Assembly: GCF_013364355.1 (NCBI RefSeq)
Contig: NZ_CP054931.1
Span: 1,116,001 to 1,180,000 of the forward strand
Direction: 5' to 3'
DNA: 64,000 bases
From: Stenotrophomonas sp. NA06056
Lineage (GTDB): Bacteria > Pseudomonadota > Gammaproteobacteria > Xanthomonadales > Xanthomonadaceae
In this document: piece after piece, positions 41,913-49,784 of the stretch
Layout: each line of letters starts with the position of its first letter
Numbering within the stretch: the first letter of the stretch is position 1
Notes under the pieces: generated by a model
The model's database searches: none
Seen by the model: only the letters and a program-made list of their open reading frames with translations
Told to the model about the DNA's origin: nothing
Program-made: the position numbers and the translations under genes

Positions 41913-41936
41913 TTCGACAGGTCTCCGCAATCTGTT

Positions 41937-42096
41937 GGAATGGCACGGCCTGCTCTTGGTGGGTGTCGACCTTGGTCGACACTTGGATCCATGCCATGCA
42001 TGGATGAATACCTGTCGGAATGGCACGGTCTGCTCTTGGTAGGTGTCGACCTTGGTCGACACGTAGATCCACGCCATGCGTGGATGAATCTCCTCG
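41937..42096 (+). repeat. 80-bp tandem duplication ending in SMAG units
   Basis: Two head-to-tail copies start with GGAATGGCACGG at 41937 and 42017. Each contains CTGCTCTTGGTRGGTGTCGA, the hairpin GTGTCGACC/GGTCGACAC, and an ATCCAYGCCATGCRTGGAT hairpin followed by GAAT. The second keeps the GTAG head of SMAG, while the first has TTGG. Thus a compound SMAG-like unit was duplicated. Confidence 0.8.
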
Positions 42097-42108
42097 ATTG
42101 AAAAATGC

Positions 42109-42513
42109 TCAACCGACTTCGTACAGCTCCAGCGGCAGGTCGTCGGGGTCGGCGAAGAAGGTGAAGCGGCGGCCGGTGTACTCGTCTACGCGGATCGGTT
42201 CGCAGGCTACGCCGTGGCTGGCCAGGCGTTCGATGAACGGTTCCAGCGCGGCTACCCGGAACGCGAGGTGGCGCAGGCCCTGGGCTTCGGGGCGGCTGGG
42301 CCGTGCGGGTGGCGAGGGGAAGGAGAACAGTTCCAGTTGGCCGCCATCGGGCAGGGCCAGGTCCAGTTTCCATGAGTCGCGTTCGGCGCGGTGGTTCTCG
42401 GCCAGTATGCGCAGGCCCAGCACGCGCACGTAGAAGTCTTTCGAGCGCTCGTAATCGCTGCAGATCAGCGCGGCATGGTGGATGCCCAGCAGGCCGGTGG
42501 TTTCGGGGGTCAT
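42109..42513 (-). CDS. gloA2: VOC-family protein GloA2/YaeR
   Basis: 134 residues, aligning by eye over its length with E. coli YaeR. Motifs are GIHHAALICSDYERSKDFY (about 10-28), RDSWKLDLALPDGGQLELFSFP (about 46-67), PEAQGLRHLAFRV, and the C-terminal RRFTFFADPDDLPLELYE with the metal-binding Glu. Glyoxalase-like vicinal-oxygen-chelate fold; substrate unknown. The start ATG overlaps the stop of the upstream serine hydrolase gene by four bases, indicating an operon. Confidence 0.9.
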   Translation of the reverse strand: MTPETTGLLGIHHAALICSDYERSKDFYVRVLGLRILAENHRAERDSWKLDLALPDGGQLELFSFPSPPARPSRPEAQGLRHLAFRVAALEPFIERLASHGVACEPIRVDEYTGRRFTFFADPDDLPLELYEVG

Positions 42514-43580
42514 TGCAGGGTGTCCAGCCAGCGCTGGGCGATCTTCAGCGCCAGCGCATAGGGTTCGGGGGCGTTGCGGTTGCTCAGCACGATCACGGTC
42601 AGGTGTTTGTCCGGGTAGCGCAGGATCACGTTGCGGAAGCCGATGCTCTCGCCACTGTGCCACTGCATGCGCCCGTTCAAGCGCCAGCCGAAACCGTAGT
42701 GCGGTACGTCCGCTTCGGTGGTGGCGGTGGCCGGGCTGAACATCGCCTTGCGTGATGCGGCTGACAGCAGGCGGTCGTCATAGAGGGCTGCATCCCAGCG
42801 GGCGAGGTCGTCCAGCGAGGAATAGATGCCGCCGTCGCCGAGTACGGCGCTGGTCGTGCTCTGGTCGGTGCGTTGCCAGTGGCCGCCGACCTCGCTGTAG
42901 CCATAGGCACGCTGCGCCACCACGTCGACACCGTCCCGGTGGGCGACGGTATGCGCCATGCCCAGTGGCCGGAAGATGCGCTGCTGCAGGAAGCTGGCAA
43001 AGTCGCTGCCGGCGGCGCGGCCGACGATCAGTGCCAGCAATGCGTAGCCGCTGTTGCTGTAGCGGTATTGCGTACCGGGGGCGAAGGCGAGGCGATCTTC
43101 GCGGGCCAGCAAGGCCAGAACATCGGCGTCGTGCACCTGCCGGGTGTCGGCAGGATCCATCAGGTCTTCGTAGTCCAGCAGGCCGCTGGTGTGCGACAGC
43201 AACTGGCGCAGGGTGATGGCGGCTGCGGCGGGGGGCAGTTCCGGCAGCCAGCGCCGCGCCGGCTGGTCCAGCGCGAGGCGGCCATCCTCGACCAGCAGCA
43301 GTACGGCGGCGGCAGTGAACTGCTTGCTGACCGAGGCCAGGCGGAAGTTGCTGGCCGGCGTCACGGCGCTGCCATCTTCGACCACGGCCAACCCGTAGCC
43401 GCGCCGGAATACCGGCTGGCCGTCGTGCAGCACCAGCACCGCCGCGCCCGGCACCTGGCCATCGTAGGCCTGCATCAGGCCATCGATGCCTGCATCCGGC
43501 GGCGCCAGCGCTGCCGCCGCCCGAGTGATCGACGGCGGCACAGTGAGCACGACGAGACACAACAGGGCGGCAGGGCGCAT
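42510..43580 (-). CDS. Exported serine hydrolase, beta-lactamase/penicillin-binding protein fold
   Basis: 356 residues with signal peptide MRPAALLCLVVLTVPPSITRA. Active-site SxxK is FRLASVSKQFTAAAVL (near residue 82), YxN is YRYSNSGYALL (near 165), and the third motif is HSGESIGFRN (near 310) in place of KTG. This is the class C-like serine hydrolase group (EstB/DAE), usually esterases or D-amino-acid peptidases, not drug-hydrolysing beta-lactamases. It is 17 bases downstream of the DUF885 gene and overlaps gloA2. Confidence 0.87.
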   Translation of the reverse strand: MRPAALLCLVVLTVPPSITRAAAALAPPDAGIDGLMQAYDGQVPGAAVLVLHDGQPVFRRGYGLAVVEDGSAVTPASNFRLASVSKQFTAAAVLLLVEDGRLALDQPARRWLPELPPAAAAITLRQLLSHTSGLLDYEDLMDPADTRQVHDADVLALLAREDRLAFAPGTQYRYSNSGYALLALIVGRAAGSDFASFLQQRIFRPLGMAHTVAHRDGVDVVAQRAYGYSEVGGHWQRTDQSTTSAVLGDGGIYSSLDDLARWDAALYDDRLLSAASRKAMFSPATATTEADVPHYGFGWRLNGRMQWHSGESIGFRNVILRYPDKHLTVIVLSNRNAPEPYALALKIAQRWLDTLQ

Positions 43581-43596
43581 GGCAGCTCCGTGACGG

Positions 43597-45540
43597 TCAG
43601 GGGGCGGGTGCTGGTGTTGCAGTGGCCGGCTGGGCCAGCCAGCGTTCGATCTTGTGGTCCAGCACATCCAGTGGCATCGATCCGTCCTTCAGCACTTCGG
43701 CATGGAAGCGGCGCAGGTCAAACGCTGCGCCCTGGCGTGCCTTGGCTTTGTCACGCAGGGCGATGATCGTGGTCAGGCCGGCCACGTTGGACAGGGCCTG
43801 GCCAGGCTGGGCCATGATCCGTTCCACTTCCGCATTGGCATCGTCAGCGCTCATGTCGACGGTCTTCTGCAGATAGGTCACGGCCTGCTGCTTGCTCCAG
43901 CCCTGCGCATGCACGCCGGTGTCGGCGACCACGCGCGCGGCGCGCAGCAGGCGCGAATACAGATAGCCGATACGGTCGTACGGATCGCTGTACGCGCCAA
44001 GCGTTTCGCCCAGAGTCTCCGCATACAGGCCCCAGCCTTCGACGAAGGCGAGGTCACCACCGAGGCGGCGGAAGCGCGGCAGCTTGGTCAGTTCCTGCTG
44101 CAGGCCCAACTGCACGTGGTGGCCGGGAATGGCTTCATGCAGATACTGCACCGGCACGTTCCAGCGTTTGCGGCTGGGCAGGTCGCCGGTGTTGATGAAC
44201 AGCACGCCGGGTTGTCCCGGGGGCGACGGCTGGTAGGACGCTGCAGCGGCGGTCATCGCACGCTCCGGCTCCACGGCATGGATCTGCAGCGGCGCCTTCG
44301 GCAGGGTGTCAAGCACCTGCGGCAGGCGTGCATCAACCTGCTGCTGCACCTGCCGGTAACGGTTGAGCAGCGCGTTGGCATCGCTGTACTGGAACTGGCG
44401 GTCGTTGCGCATGCTGCGCAGCAGCTTGGCCTGCGAACTGCGCAGCTTGCCATCGCGCATCACCGTGGTGATCTGCGCCTGCAGTTCCTGTACGCGCTGT
44501 TCGCCCAGCGCATGCAGCTGCGCGGCGGTCTGCTGGCTGGCAGTGGTCTGCACGATCAGGTTGGCGTACCAGGCCTGGCCATCGGGCAGTGCGCCCAGGC
44601 CGCTGCTGCTGCGCGTGGCGGGCAGGTATTCGGTGGCAATGAAGCCACGCAGGGCGCGGTACGCCGGCATGATGCGCAGTTCGATCATGCGCTTGTACTC
44701 GGCGCTGATGCGCGCCTTGTCTTCGGCGGAGATGGACTCGGGCATGGTCCGGATCGGCGACCAGAAGATGCTCTCTTCGGCGGTCGGCTTGATCACCGCA
44801 TCCAGCTGCGGCAGGACTTTCTCCATCAGGTCACGCGGCTGCACCACGCCGGCCTTCATGCCCTGTCGCATGTTGGCGATGGCCTGGTCGAACAGGTCGG
44901 GGATGCCCAGCGAGCGTCGCGACCAGGTGTCGTAGTCCTTGGCCGTGTTGAACGGCTGCGCGCCAGCGCCGGCGCCGAGGATGGCCATGATGCTGCCGAC
45001 GTTGTAGTACTGGCTGATCGGCATCATCCAGCTCGGATAGCGTTCGGCGGCCAGTGAGGCGCGGGCGTCGCGCACGAAGATCTCGTAGCTGAGCAGGTCC
45101 TGCCCCTGCAGGCCGTCGCTGCCGACCTTCTCGACCTTGCCCAGCCATTCGGTGGTGAAGTCGTGTGATTGCTGGCGCCAGGCGGCGGACAGGATGTTGG
45201 GCAGCTGGTCGTTGTAGCGCGGCTCGCCCTGGAAGGTGGCCTGAAGCGGGTTCAACCGCATGGAGGCATCCCAGTATTCGTCGTACAGCCGCTCCAGCTG
45301 CACCTGCTTGGGCACTGCGCGGGCTGGGGCGACCGGGCGCGGCGCGGCGCGGCGCGTCGAGCTGCCGCGGGCCGGCGGGGTGGCACGTGTGCCGGCGCGA
45401 GCCTTCGGCTTGGCGGCCTGGCGGGTCTGCGCGGCGGCGGGGCGGCTGCCCTTCTTCTTCGCTGCTTCAGCCGGCGGAACGGCGCTGAACAGGAACAACG
45501 CGGCGATGGCGGCGGCCAGGACGCGGGGGGAATACGGCAT
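43597..45540 (-). CDS. DUF885 family metalloprotein, exported
   Basis: 647 residues. Signal peptide followed by a basic Ala/Pro/Arg/Lys linker (about 27-75), then the DUF885 domain. Zinc-peptidase-like motif YLHEAIPGHHVQLG (near 475) and the downstream glutamate in AFVEGWGLYAETLGE fit an HExxH-variant metallopeptidase of helical fold. Homologues are annotated as uncharacterised exported proteins or dipeptidyl carboxypeptidase-like enzymes. It heads a likely operon with the serine hydrolase and gloA2. MPYSPRVL start gives the signal peptide. Confidence 0.85.
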   Translation of the reverse strand: MPYSPRVLAAAIAALFLFSAVPPAEAAKKKGSRPAAAQTRQAAKPKARAGTRATPPARGSSTRRAAPRPVAPARAVPKQVQLERLYDEYWDASMRLNPLQATFQGEPRYNDQLPNILSAAWRQQSHDFTTEWLGKVEKVGSDGLQGQDLLSYEIFVRDARASLAAERYPSWMMPISQYYNVGSIMAILGAGAGAQPFNTAKDYDTWSRRSLGIPDLFDQAIANMRQGMKAGVVQPRDLMEKVLPQLDAVIKPTAEESIFWSPIRTMPESISAEDKARISAEYKRMIELRIMPAYRALRGFIATEYLPATRSSSGLGALPDGQAWYANLIVQTTASQQTAAQLHALGEQRVQELQAQITTVMRDGKLRSSQAKLLRSMRNDRQFQYSDANALLNRYRQVQQQVDARLPQVLDTLPKAPLQIHAVEPERAMTAAAASYQPSPPGQPGVLFINTGDLPSRKRWNVPVQYLHEAIPGHHVQLGLQQELTKLPRFRRLGGDLAFVEGWGLYAETLGETLGAYSDPYDRIGYLYSRLLRAARVVADTGVHAQGWSKQQAVTYLQKTVDMSADDANAEVERIMAQPGQALSNVAGLTTIIALRDKAKARQGAAFDLRRFHAEVLKDGSMPLDVLDHKIERWLAQPATATPAPAP

Positions 45541-45636
45541 CAAGAAGCTTCCGTGGAACACAGACCGTGGAGCTTGCACGATCCGCGCGCGTACGGCCAG
45601 CGTGAGGGCGCAGTCAGCTTGTGTGCCGCTGGGGCT

Positions 45637-46422
45637 TCAGTCAGCCGCGGCCGCAGCGCGCAGGTCGGCGGCGCGCTGCTCGCCCAGATAGCGGGTGATT
45701 GCGCGGCGCATCAGGTACAGCAACGGAATCAGGGCGATCGCGAAGCCCATCTTGTAGACATAGTTGACGCTGCTCACTGCCAGGAACAGCGAGGTCGGCC
45801 AGTGCTGCGGGCCGAGCACGAAGGCGATCCAGATCACCACGAAGCTGTCCACCAGCTGCGAGACCGCGGTGGAACCCGTGGCACGCAGCCATACATGACG
45901 TTCGCCGGTGGCCTGGCGGATGCGATGGAACACCGCCACGTCGATCAACTGGCCGAACAGGAACGCCACCAGCGAGCCGGCGATGGTCCACATGCCCTGT
46001 CCGAACACCGCGGCGAACGCGGCCTGGTAATCGGGCACGCCGTGGGCATCCATCGAGGTCACCCACCAACTGGCCGGTGCCAGCGAGATCGCAGCGAAGG
46101 CGAACAGGAAGCCGTAGGCGATCAGCACCACCGCCAGCCACGAGATGAAACGCACCCCGCGCTTGCCGAAGAATTCGTTGATGGTGTCGGTCATGATGAA
46201 CACCACCGGCCACAGCAGCGTGCCAGCGGTGAAGCTCAACGAGCCGGTCTGGCCGAACAGGTTCCAGTTCAGCGGGTCGATGCCGAGGGTGTCTTCCAGG
46301 GCGAAGATCTTCACCCCGATCAGTTCGGCCAGCACCGCGTTGCCGCAGAAGAACGCGGCCAGCACGATGAACAGCAGGACCGCGCGGTCCTGCAGTGGCC
46401 GCGCGTGCGACGCCTCGCTCAT
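45637..46422 (-). CDS. yhhQ: Queuosine-precursor transporter YhhQ (VUT family)
   Basis: 261 residues with six or so membrane helices. Family marks include FCGNAVLAELIGVKIF, TAGTLLWPVVFIMTDTINEFFGKRGVR (the conserved DxxNE after helix 3) and FGQLIDVAVFHRIRQATG. Imports preQ0/preQ1 for tRNA queuosine. Its ATG overlaps the DUF502 gene stop by four bases, so the two are translationally coupled. No queuosine biosynthesis gene is nearby. Confidence 0.9.
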   Translation of the reverse strand: MSEASHARPLQDRAVLLFIVLAAFFCGNAVLAELIGVKIFALEDTLGIDPLNWNLFGQTGSLSFTAGTLLWPVVFIMTDTINEFFGKRGVRFISWLAVVLIAYGFLFAFAAISLAPASWWVTSMDAHGVPDYQAAFAAVFGQGMWTIAGSLVAFLFGQLIDVAVFHRIRQATGERHVWLRATGSTAVSQLVDSFVVIWIAFVLGPQHWPTSLFLAVSSVNYVYKMGFAIALIPLLYLMRRAITRYLGEQRAADLRAAAAAD

Positions 46423-47102
46423 TCGGAACGATCGCCAGCGCGGGTGAACGGAACGCTGGAGGGTGCCACTGCACCGCCGGAAATGATGAAGCTCATCGCC
46501 TGGTCCACCGTCCAGTCGGTCGGGGTGAGCAGTTCGACGGGCACGATCTCCAGATAGCCCGAGGTCGGGTTCGGCGTGGTCGGTACATAGACGGCGGCCA
46601 GTTCGCGATCGGTGCCCTGTTCCTTGATGACCCGGGTAACCAGGCCGACCGATTTCATGTCCCGATGCGGGAAGTCGATCAGCACCACGCGCTGGGTGCT
46701 GCCCGGCTCGGTCTGCAGCATGTCCAGCAGCTTCTTGGCGCTGTCATAGATGATGCTGGCCAGCGGAATGCGCTTGATGATCGCACCGACCCAGCGCAGC
46801 AGGCGCTGGCCGACCACGCGGCGGCTGGCCACGCCCACTGCCAGGATCACCAGCAGGGTGGCCAGCAGGGCGATGGTGTTCTGGATCCATTCGGCGCGGA
46901 CCCAGCCGAGGTAATGCGGGAAGTTGGTCGCGATCTGTTCGGACAGCGGCACCACCAGCGGGCTGGAGATGCCCGACAGCAGCACGAACACGAATTTGAC
47001 CACCACCCAGGTCAGCCAGATCGGCAACAGGGTCAGCAGGCCGGTCAGGAACAGGCGCTGCAGGGAGGGGCGGGGAACCAGGGCGGGGGCTTCGAGCGAC
47101 AT
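46419..47102 (-). CDS. DUF502 integral membrane protein
   Basis: 227 residues. Two clear transmembrane helices (RLFLTGLLTLLPIWLTWVVVKF, about 16-37, and NTIALLATLLVILAVGVA, about 75-92), then the conserved cytoplasmic part IPLASIIYDSAKKLLDML and RVVLIDFPHRDMKSVGLVTR, VYVPTTPNPTSGYLEIVP. Widely conserved, function unknown. First gene of a two-gene unit with yhhQ. Confidence 0.88.
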   Translation of the reverse strand: MSLEAPALVPRPSLQRLFLTGLLTLLPIWLTWVVVKFVFVLLSGISSPLVVPLSEQIATNFPHYLGWVRAEWIQNTIALLATLLVILAVGVASRRVVGQRLLRWVGAIIKRIPLASIIYDSAKKLLDMLQTEPGSTQRVVLIDFPHRDMKSVGLVTRVIKEQGTDRELAAVYVPTTPNPTSGYLEIVPVELLTPTDWTVDQAMSFIISGGAVAPSSVPFTRAGDRSE

Positions 47103-47186
47103 GCGCGCATTGTAGCGGTCGCGGCCGCTCGTTTACGCTGCCTGTTGGCGGCGCTGGCCTTGCAGGGAAAGGATGCTGTGTTGAGG

Positions 47187-48458
47187 ATGCTGCGGTGGAT
47201 GGGCTGGGCAATGCTGGGTCTGCTGGTGATGGCCATCGCGGCATGGCTGCTGTCGAGGTTCTGGCCGTTGTCGGCCGCCCAGCGGGAAGACAGGCGCCTG
47301 CTCGAGGCCGTGCATCCAAGCGAAGGTCGCAACGGCTTCGCCCTGCTGTGGACACTGCCGTTCGATGGGCTGGACCTGGCCCAGCGTGAGGCGGCATTGG
47401 CCGACGATCTGCGGCGCTGGCAGACGACGCCAACGCACGCGTCGCACGCGTCGGTACTGGCGGCCGCGCAGGCACCGTTGAATCTGGATGGGGCAGGTCG
47501 TTGTGCCGTCGGGCCGGTCGGCTGCCTGGCACAGGTGCGCGCTGATCCGCAGCGCTTCGCTGGCGCCCACACTGGACATGCGGGCTTGCATGAGCGGCTG
47601 GCCAGGCTGGCAGACTTCGATCGTTTTGATTCGCCGTTCCAGCCCAGCGGAATCGAACTCATGCCGTTGCCGGCCTACACGCCGCTGTTGGATGGCGCCA
47701 GTGCGCAGGCGCTGGCCTACCTGCAGGGCGATGTTGCCGGTGCCATCGAGAGCGGCTGCAGCGCGGTCCGGTTCGGACGGCGGATGATGCGCACCGGCAG
47801 CACGCTGGTGGACAGCATGATGGGCGCTGCCGTGGTGCGGACCCATGCTGCGTTGCTGGGTGACATGCTGGTCGAGCAATCACCGGACTACGTGCTGTCG
47901 GCCTCCTGCAAGGCGGCGCTGCTGCCTCTGGACGCCGACGAACAGAGCCTGTGCCATGCAATGCAGGGCGAATTTGCGATGAACAAGGCGGCCATCGGGG
48001 CGTCCACGCAGACAGCAGGCAACCGTCTGCTGCTGGATCGCGACCACACCCTGGCCCGGATCGCCGGCAATTTCGGCTGGGCATGCCGCCCCGCTGCAGC
48101 CAAGGCGCTGGCAGCCGACGTTCCGCTGCCTGTGTCGGCGCGACCTCAATGGGATATGGGCTGTGTGGCCAATCCGCTGGGATGCACATTGAGCGCCATC
48201 GCCGGGCCGTCCTACGCCCAGTACGCGGCGCGCAGCCAGGACGCGGCGGCGATGATCCGCCTGCTCGGCGCGCAGCGCTGGCTGCGGCAACAGACCGAAG
48301 CGCCCGCCGAGGCGCTGGCGCGGTTGCCCGCACAATGGCGCTCGGATACCCGAGCGCCACAACTGTCTGCCGACGGTCGCTACCTGCAGGTACTGCGGCG
48401 TGGACCTGCGCGCGACGGCGAGGGCGGGTACTTGTCGATGCCGTTGCGGGCCGACTGA
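47187..48458 (+). CDS. Membrane-anchored hypothetical protein
   Basis: About 423 residues. An N-terminal membrane anchor (MGWAMLGLLVMAIAAWLLSRF) is followed by a large, mostly helical periplasmic domain with no recognised motif. Cys pairs in CAVGPVGCLAQ and MGCVANPLGC suggest disulfides. The start is unclear: ATG at 47187 and 47199, GTG at 47178 and TTG at 47181 are all in frame; AAAGGA before 47178 would suit the non-ATG starts. Divergent from DUF502; converges on the next gene with 7 bases between stops. Confidence 0.65.
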   Translation: MLRWMGWAMLGLLVMAIAAWLLSRFWPLSAAQREDRRLLEAVHPSEGRNGFALLWTLPFDGLDLAQREAALADDLRRWQTTPTHASHASVLAAAQAPLNLDGAGRCAVGPVGCLAQVRADPQRFAGAHTGHAGLHERLARLADFDRFDSPFQPSGIELMPLPAYTPLLDGASAQALAYLQGDVAGAIESGCSAVRFGRRMMRTGSTLVDSMMGAAVVRTHAALLGDMLVEQSPDYVLSASCKAALLPLDADEQSLCHAMQGEFAMNKAAIGASTQTAGNRLLLDRDHTLARIAGNFGWACRPAAAKALAADVPLPVSARPQWDMGCVANPLGCTLSAIAGPSYAQYAARSQDAAAMIRLLGAQRWLRQQTEAPAEALARLPAQWRSDTRAPQLSADGRYLQVLRRGPARDGEGGYLSMPLRAD

Positions 48459-48465
48459 CCCTGGC

Positions 48466-49185
48466 TCAGTCGCCGTCGCCGAGCGGATTGAACGCCCAGC
48501 CATCGCCGACGCTGTCCAGCGTCCAGCGCCTGCGGTCGCGCAGGGTCTGCCAGCGCACCTGTTCCTTGTCGTCCTGCATGCTGCCTTCGGTCAGCTTCAC
48601 CTTGCCGGTAGAAAAGTTCACGCTGAGGCCCTCGGTCTGCCCGGAATTGCGCATCATCGAGTCGCGGTCGTAACCGATCAACGCGAAGTCGCCTTGCTGC
48701 CAGCGGAACGTGAATGTGGTGGTGCTCGTCGACCAGCTGCCCGCGCTGGAGAACGAGTACAGGCCCACCCGCAGTGCGCCGCGCTGGATCGACACGCCGG
48801 TGCCTTCGGCCAGCACATCGCTGAGCACGGGCGAGTCCGGCCGTGGAATGAGGGTGTGGTTCTGCGCGGCCAGCACGTAACCGGAAGGTCGCGCAAAGGC
48901 GATGGCGAGGATGCGCGGGTTGCTGTCATAGGGCGAAGGGCCGAACCCATCGTGCTCGATGATGTTGCGTGGATCCTGCTGGCGCAGTACCAGCGCAAGG
49001 TCCGCGCGCCCGTCCTGGTCGAGGTCGCCTTCGATCCTGTATTCCAGCGCCCAGCCGGAAGGTACGAAACCCTCGGCGGTGGCGGCGTGCGCCGGCAGGC
49101 TGGGATAGCGCACCGGCGGCACATCCAGTGCGGCAGCGGCAAAGGGCAGGGCGACCAGCGCCGCGGCAAGGAACAAAAGGCGCAT
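48466..49185 (-). CDS. Exported hypothetical protein with a calcium-loop-like motif
   Basis: 239 residues. Signal peptide MRLLFLAAALVALPFAAAA. The motif DLDQDGRADLALVL (about 53-66) resembles the D-x-D-x-D-G calcium loops of FG-GAP/VCBS repeats. The rest is beta-rich (TGVSIQRGALRVGLYSFSSAG, TTTFTFRWQQGDFALIGYDRD). Function unknown. GGAGG five bases before the ATG at 49185 favours this start over the ATG four codons upstream. Confidence 0.68.
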   Translation of the reverse strand: MRLLFLAAALVALPFAAAALDVPPVRYPSLPAHAATAEGFVPSGWALEYRIEGDLDQDGRADLALVLRQQDPRNIIEHDGFGPSPYDSNPRILAIAFARPSGYVLAAQNHTLIPRPDSPVLSDVLAEGTGVSIQRGALRVGLYSFSSAGSWSTSTTTFTFRWQQGDFALIGYDRDSMMRNSGQTEGLSVNFSTGKVKLTEGSMQDDKEQVRWQTLRDRRRWTLDSVGDGWAFNPLGDGD

Positions 49186-49238
49186 TGCAGCCTCCATGGC
49201 AGGGCTGCAGAGGATAGCGGGACGCTCGCTGGCCTGCT

Positions 49239-49691
49239 TTACCGTGCGTGTGGCTTCAAGCGCACATAGACCTGCTTGCGTACCTGCGCGACGACCTCGC
49301 CTGCTTCGTCGACCACGTCGTTGCTGAACCAGCGCAGCACTTTTCCGCCACCGGCCGCCTCGGCACGCAGTTCCTCCAGCAAGGCATCGTCGATGCGGAA
49401 CGAGGTGCGTACTGTTCCGCGACCGGGCTTGAGGAAATCGATCGCACCGGCGCGATCCCAGACGTAGTAATCACGGCCGAGCGTGTGCATCAGGCCCAGC
49501 ATCCAGAACGGATCGGTCATCGCGAACAGGCTGCCGCCGAAGTGGGTGCCGACGTAGTTGCGGTTCCAGGGGCGCAGGCGCAGTTCCACGTCGATCTGAC
49601 GGTAGTCCGGGGTGATCCGGGTGACATGGATGCCGGTGAACAGGAACGGTGGCCACAGATTGAGGCCGAAGCGGAACGTGCTGGCTTTCAT
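49239..49691 (-). CDS. Hotdog-fold DUF4442 thioesterase-like protein
   Basis: 150 residues. The pattern RLRPWNRNYVGTHFGGSLFAMTDPFWMLGLM (about 55-85) with later AIDFLKPGRGTVRTSFRI is characteristic of the DUF4442/YiiD C-terminal hotdog group, related to PaaI acyl-CoA thioesterases. The substrate is not known and the usual acidic catalytic residue cannot be assigned. The start MKASTFRFG is preferred; an upstream ATG at 49736 would run into a SMAG-containing spacer. Confidence 0.8.
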   Translation of the reverse strand: MKASTFRFGLNLWPPFLFTGIHVTRITPDYRQIDVELRLRPWNRNYVGTHFGGSLFAMTDPFWMLGLMHTLGRDYYVWDRAGAIDFLKPGRGTVRTSFRIDDALLEELRAEAAGGGKVLRWFSNDVVDEAGEVVAQVRKQVYVRLKPHAR

Positions 49692-49745
49692 GCGGTAGCC
49701 GGGCAGGGGGCGGGGCCCCAGTCTAACCATTCGCATGCGTATGTT

Positions 49746-49784
49746 GTAGCCCGCAGGGACGGCGTCAGGCCTGCCCGGCGCTAC
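49746..49784 (-). repeat. SMAG dimer overlapping a stop codon
   Basis: On the minus strand GTAG at the left boundary and CTAC at the right enclose an imperfect hairpin built on GGGCAGG/CCCTGC. The leading GTAG contains the TAG stop of the diguanylate cyclase gene (49783-49781). Confidence 0.7.

Noticed and set aside
42510..43580. Beta-lactamase resistance gene
   Set aside because: Lacks the KTG motif (HSG instead) and resembles the broad serine hydrolase/esterase group; no evidence for antibiotic hydrolysis.
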